This document shows, one piece after another, positions 62,743 to 64,000 of a DNA stretch of 64,000 nt. The stretch covers positions 178,353 to 242,352 of the forward strand of contig NZ_FQWZ01000003.1 of assembly GCF_900129825.1 (NCBI RefSeq), in the 5' to 3' direction. The stretch comes from Hydrocarboniphaga daqingensis (GTDB lineage: Bacteria; Pseudomonadota; Gammaproteobacteria; Nevskiales; Nevskiaceae). Both the position numbers and the translations under genes were made by a program. The notes beneath the pieces are model-generated. The model ran no database searches, had not been told where the DNA came from, and saw only the letters and a program-made list of their open reading frames with translations. Position 1 is the first letter of the stretch; the number at the start of each line of letters is the position of its first letter.

Positions 62743-64000
62743 ATGGACGCTGCCAGCTGGTATCTGATCATTGGGTTGTTGTTGCTGCTGATCGCCCTAA
62801 TCGGCGTGCGCGTGGCGCGCTGGCCGCTGACGACGGCGGTGATCTATCTGGTCATCGGCGTCGCGATGGGCCGGCTCGGCTGGATTTCGCTCGACGTGAT
62901 CGCCGATGCCCGCTGGCTCGAAATCGCCAGCGAAATCGCGGTCACGGTGTCGCTGTTCAGTGTCGGCCTCAAGCTGCGGCTGCCGTTCAACGCGCCGCGC
63001 TGGCGCCTGCCGCTGGCCTTGGCGACGGTGTCGATGACGCTGACCGTCGCGATGATCGCCGTGCTCGGAGTCTATTGGCTGGGCCTTCCGCTCGGCGCGG
63101 CCGTCGTGTTGGGCGCCGTGCTGGCGCCGACCGATCCGGTGCTCGCATCCGACCTGCAAGTGACGCACACCCGCGATACCGACCCGGTGCGCACGACGCT
63201 GACCGGCGAGGCCGGCATGAACGACGGCACGGCGTTCCCGCTGCTGATGCTCGGACTCGGCCTGCTCGGCCAGCACGCGCTGGGCGACCAGGGGCTGCGC
63301 TGGCTGGCCGTGGACATCGTGTGGATGGTGCCGGCCGGCGCCGCGATCGGCGTCGTCGTCGGCAGCAGCGTTGCGCATCTGGTGCTGTATCTGCGGCGGC
63401 GCTATCAAGAGGCGCTGGGTTTCGATGACTTTCTGGCCCTGGGATTGATTGCGACCGCTTACGGCGCCGCCCATCTGATCCACGCCTATGGCTTCGTCGC
63501 CGTGTTCGCCGCGGGCTGGGCCGTGCGCGCGGTCGAGCGTCGGCAGACCCAAGCAGCGCCAAGGACGACGATCTCGCCGTCGGCGTCGCCGGCCCGCAAT
63601 CACGCCACCGATCCGCGGCGGGCGCCGGCCGTGCTGGCCGAAGGCGTGCTGCGCTTCAACGATCACATGGATCGCATCGGGGAACTGGCGCTGGTGCTGC
63701 TGGTGGGCGCCTTGCTGGCGACGATGTCGCCCGACGCACGTGCGATGGCCTTCGCTGCCGTGCTGTTGCTGGCGATCCGGCCGTTGGCGGTCGCTCCGAT
63801 CTGCGCGATCGCCGGCTACCGCCCGCTGCGGACCGCGCTGGTGTCGTGGTTCGGAATACGCGGCATCGGCTCGATCTACTACCTGGCCTACGCGATCACG
63901 CACGGCTTGTCGCCGACCGATGCGCTGCCGATCGCGACGCTGACGCTGACGGCGATTGCCGCGTCGACCCTGCTGCACGGCATCAGCAGTACGCCGCTGA
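62743..64000 (+). CDS. Cation/proton antiporter (CPA1, NhaP-like), partial
   Basis: The gene runs off the right edge; at least 419 residues are present. Hydrophobic helices, LGAVLAPTDPVLASDLQV, LTGEAGMNDGTAF and FGIRGIGSIYYLAYA match monovalent cation:proton antiporters of the CPA1/NhaP type, with the charged pair for ion exchange in the helix-unwound regions. A hydrophilic 30-residue insert (near 262-300) may be a loop. ATG at 62743. Confidence 0.87.
   Translation, partial: MDAASWYLIIGLLLLLIALIGVRVARWPLTTAVIYLVIGVAMGRLGWISLDVIADARWLEIASEIAVTVSLFSVGLKLRLPFNAPRWRLPLALATVSMTLTVAMIAVLGVYWLGLPLGAAVVLGAVLAPTDPVLASDLQVTHTRDTDPVRTTLTGEAGMNDGTAFPLLMLGLGLLGQHALGDQGLRWLAVDIVWMVPAGAAIGVVVGSSVAHLVLYLRRRYQEALGFDDFLALGLIATAYGAAHLIHAYGFVAVFAAGWAVRAVERRQTQAAPRTTISPSASPARNHATDPRRAPAVLAEGVLRFNDHMDRIGELALVLLVGALLATMSPDARAMAFAAVLLLAIRPLAVAPICAIAGYRPLRTALVSWFGIRGIGSIYYLAYAITHGLSPTDALPIATLTLTAIAASTLLHGISSTPL

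Overview
The window is high-GC DNA from a gammaproteobacterium. Part of it is the conserved origin-proximal block rsmG-parA-parB-atpIBEFHAGDC, followed further on by glmU-glmS. Two-subunit DesC/DesB-type desaturation, many two-component systems and GC-rich intergenic hairpins suggest a Xanthomonadales/Nevskiales-like lineage. That placement is inference; there is no rRNA in the window. I saw no tRNA, rRNA, CRISPR array, insertion sequence or prophage.

Layout. 1-6.5 kb: the N-terminal part of an S41 peptidase lipoprotein (cut by the window edge), an Atm1-type ABC exporter, an acyltransferase plus an atypical SDR protein, Dps, a small secreted protein with a TonB-plug-like tail, and an orphan OppF-type ATPase. 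6.5-10.1 kb (minus strand): M48 metalloprotease lipoprotein, pdxH and a PAS-GAF histidine kinase. 10.3-19.6 kb (plus strand): a HerA-like ATPase, then an export operon (membrane-fusion protein, ATPase, two MacB/FtsX-type permeases) that ends with its own sigma-54 response regulator and histidine kinase; a palindromic intergenic repeat sits inside it. 19.7 kb: a DUF3185 membrane peptide.

20.0-26.3 kb (minus strand) holds one very large gene for a 2087-residue lipoprotein. It has a type-3 thrombospondin calcium-binding array, three separate subtilisin-like (S8) protease domains, each with a visible Asp/His/Ser triad, and interspersed beta-sandwich modules. The first and third protease domains are alike and belong to a divergent type; the middle one is canonical. 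This is the most unusual object in the window. It lies next to rsmG, where mnmG is commonly found.

26.6-36.1 kb: rsmG, parA, parB and the full F1Fo ATP synthase operon with a recognisable promoter and terminator. 36.8-39.0 kb: beta-carbonic anhydrase and a SulP transporter, probably a bicarbonate uptake pair, inserted between the atp operon and glmU-glmS (39.2-42.5 kb). 42.6-48.9 kb (minus strand): a complete tetR-tolC-adaptor-RND pump operon. 49.2-54.2 kb: an AhpD-like protein divergent from a LysR regulator, a membrane protein fused to two glutaredoxin/GST-N folds, two small membrane proteins and a VOC protein. 54.3-57.4 kb (minus strand): a LuxR-type regulator, a CHASE3-like kinase with a degenerate receiver, and a stand-alone receiver in overlapping genes. 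57.6-64 kb (plus strand): a lipoprotein of a poorly described family, a DUF2490 protein, a ferredoxin reductase plus fatty-acid desaturase pair behind a perfect inverted repeat, pyrC, and the start of a cation/proton antiporter.
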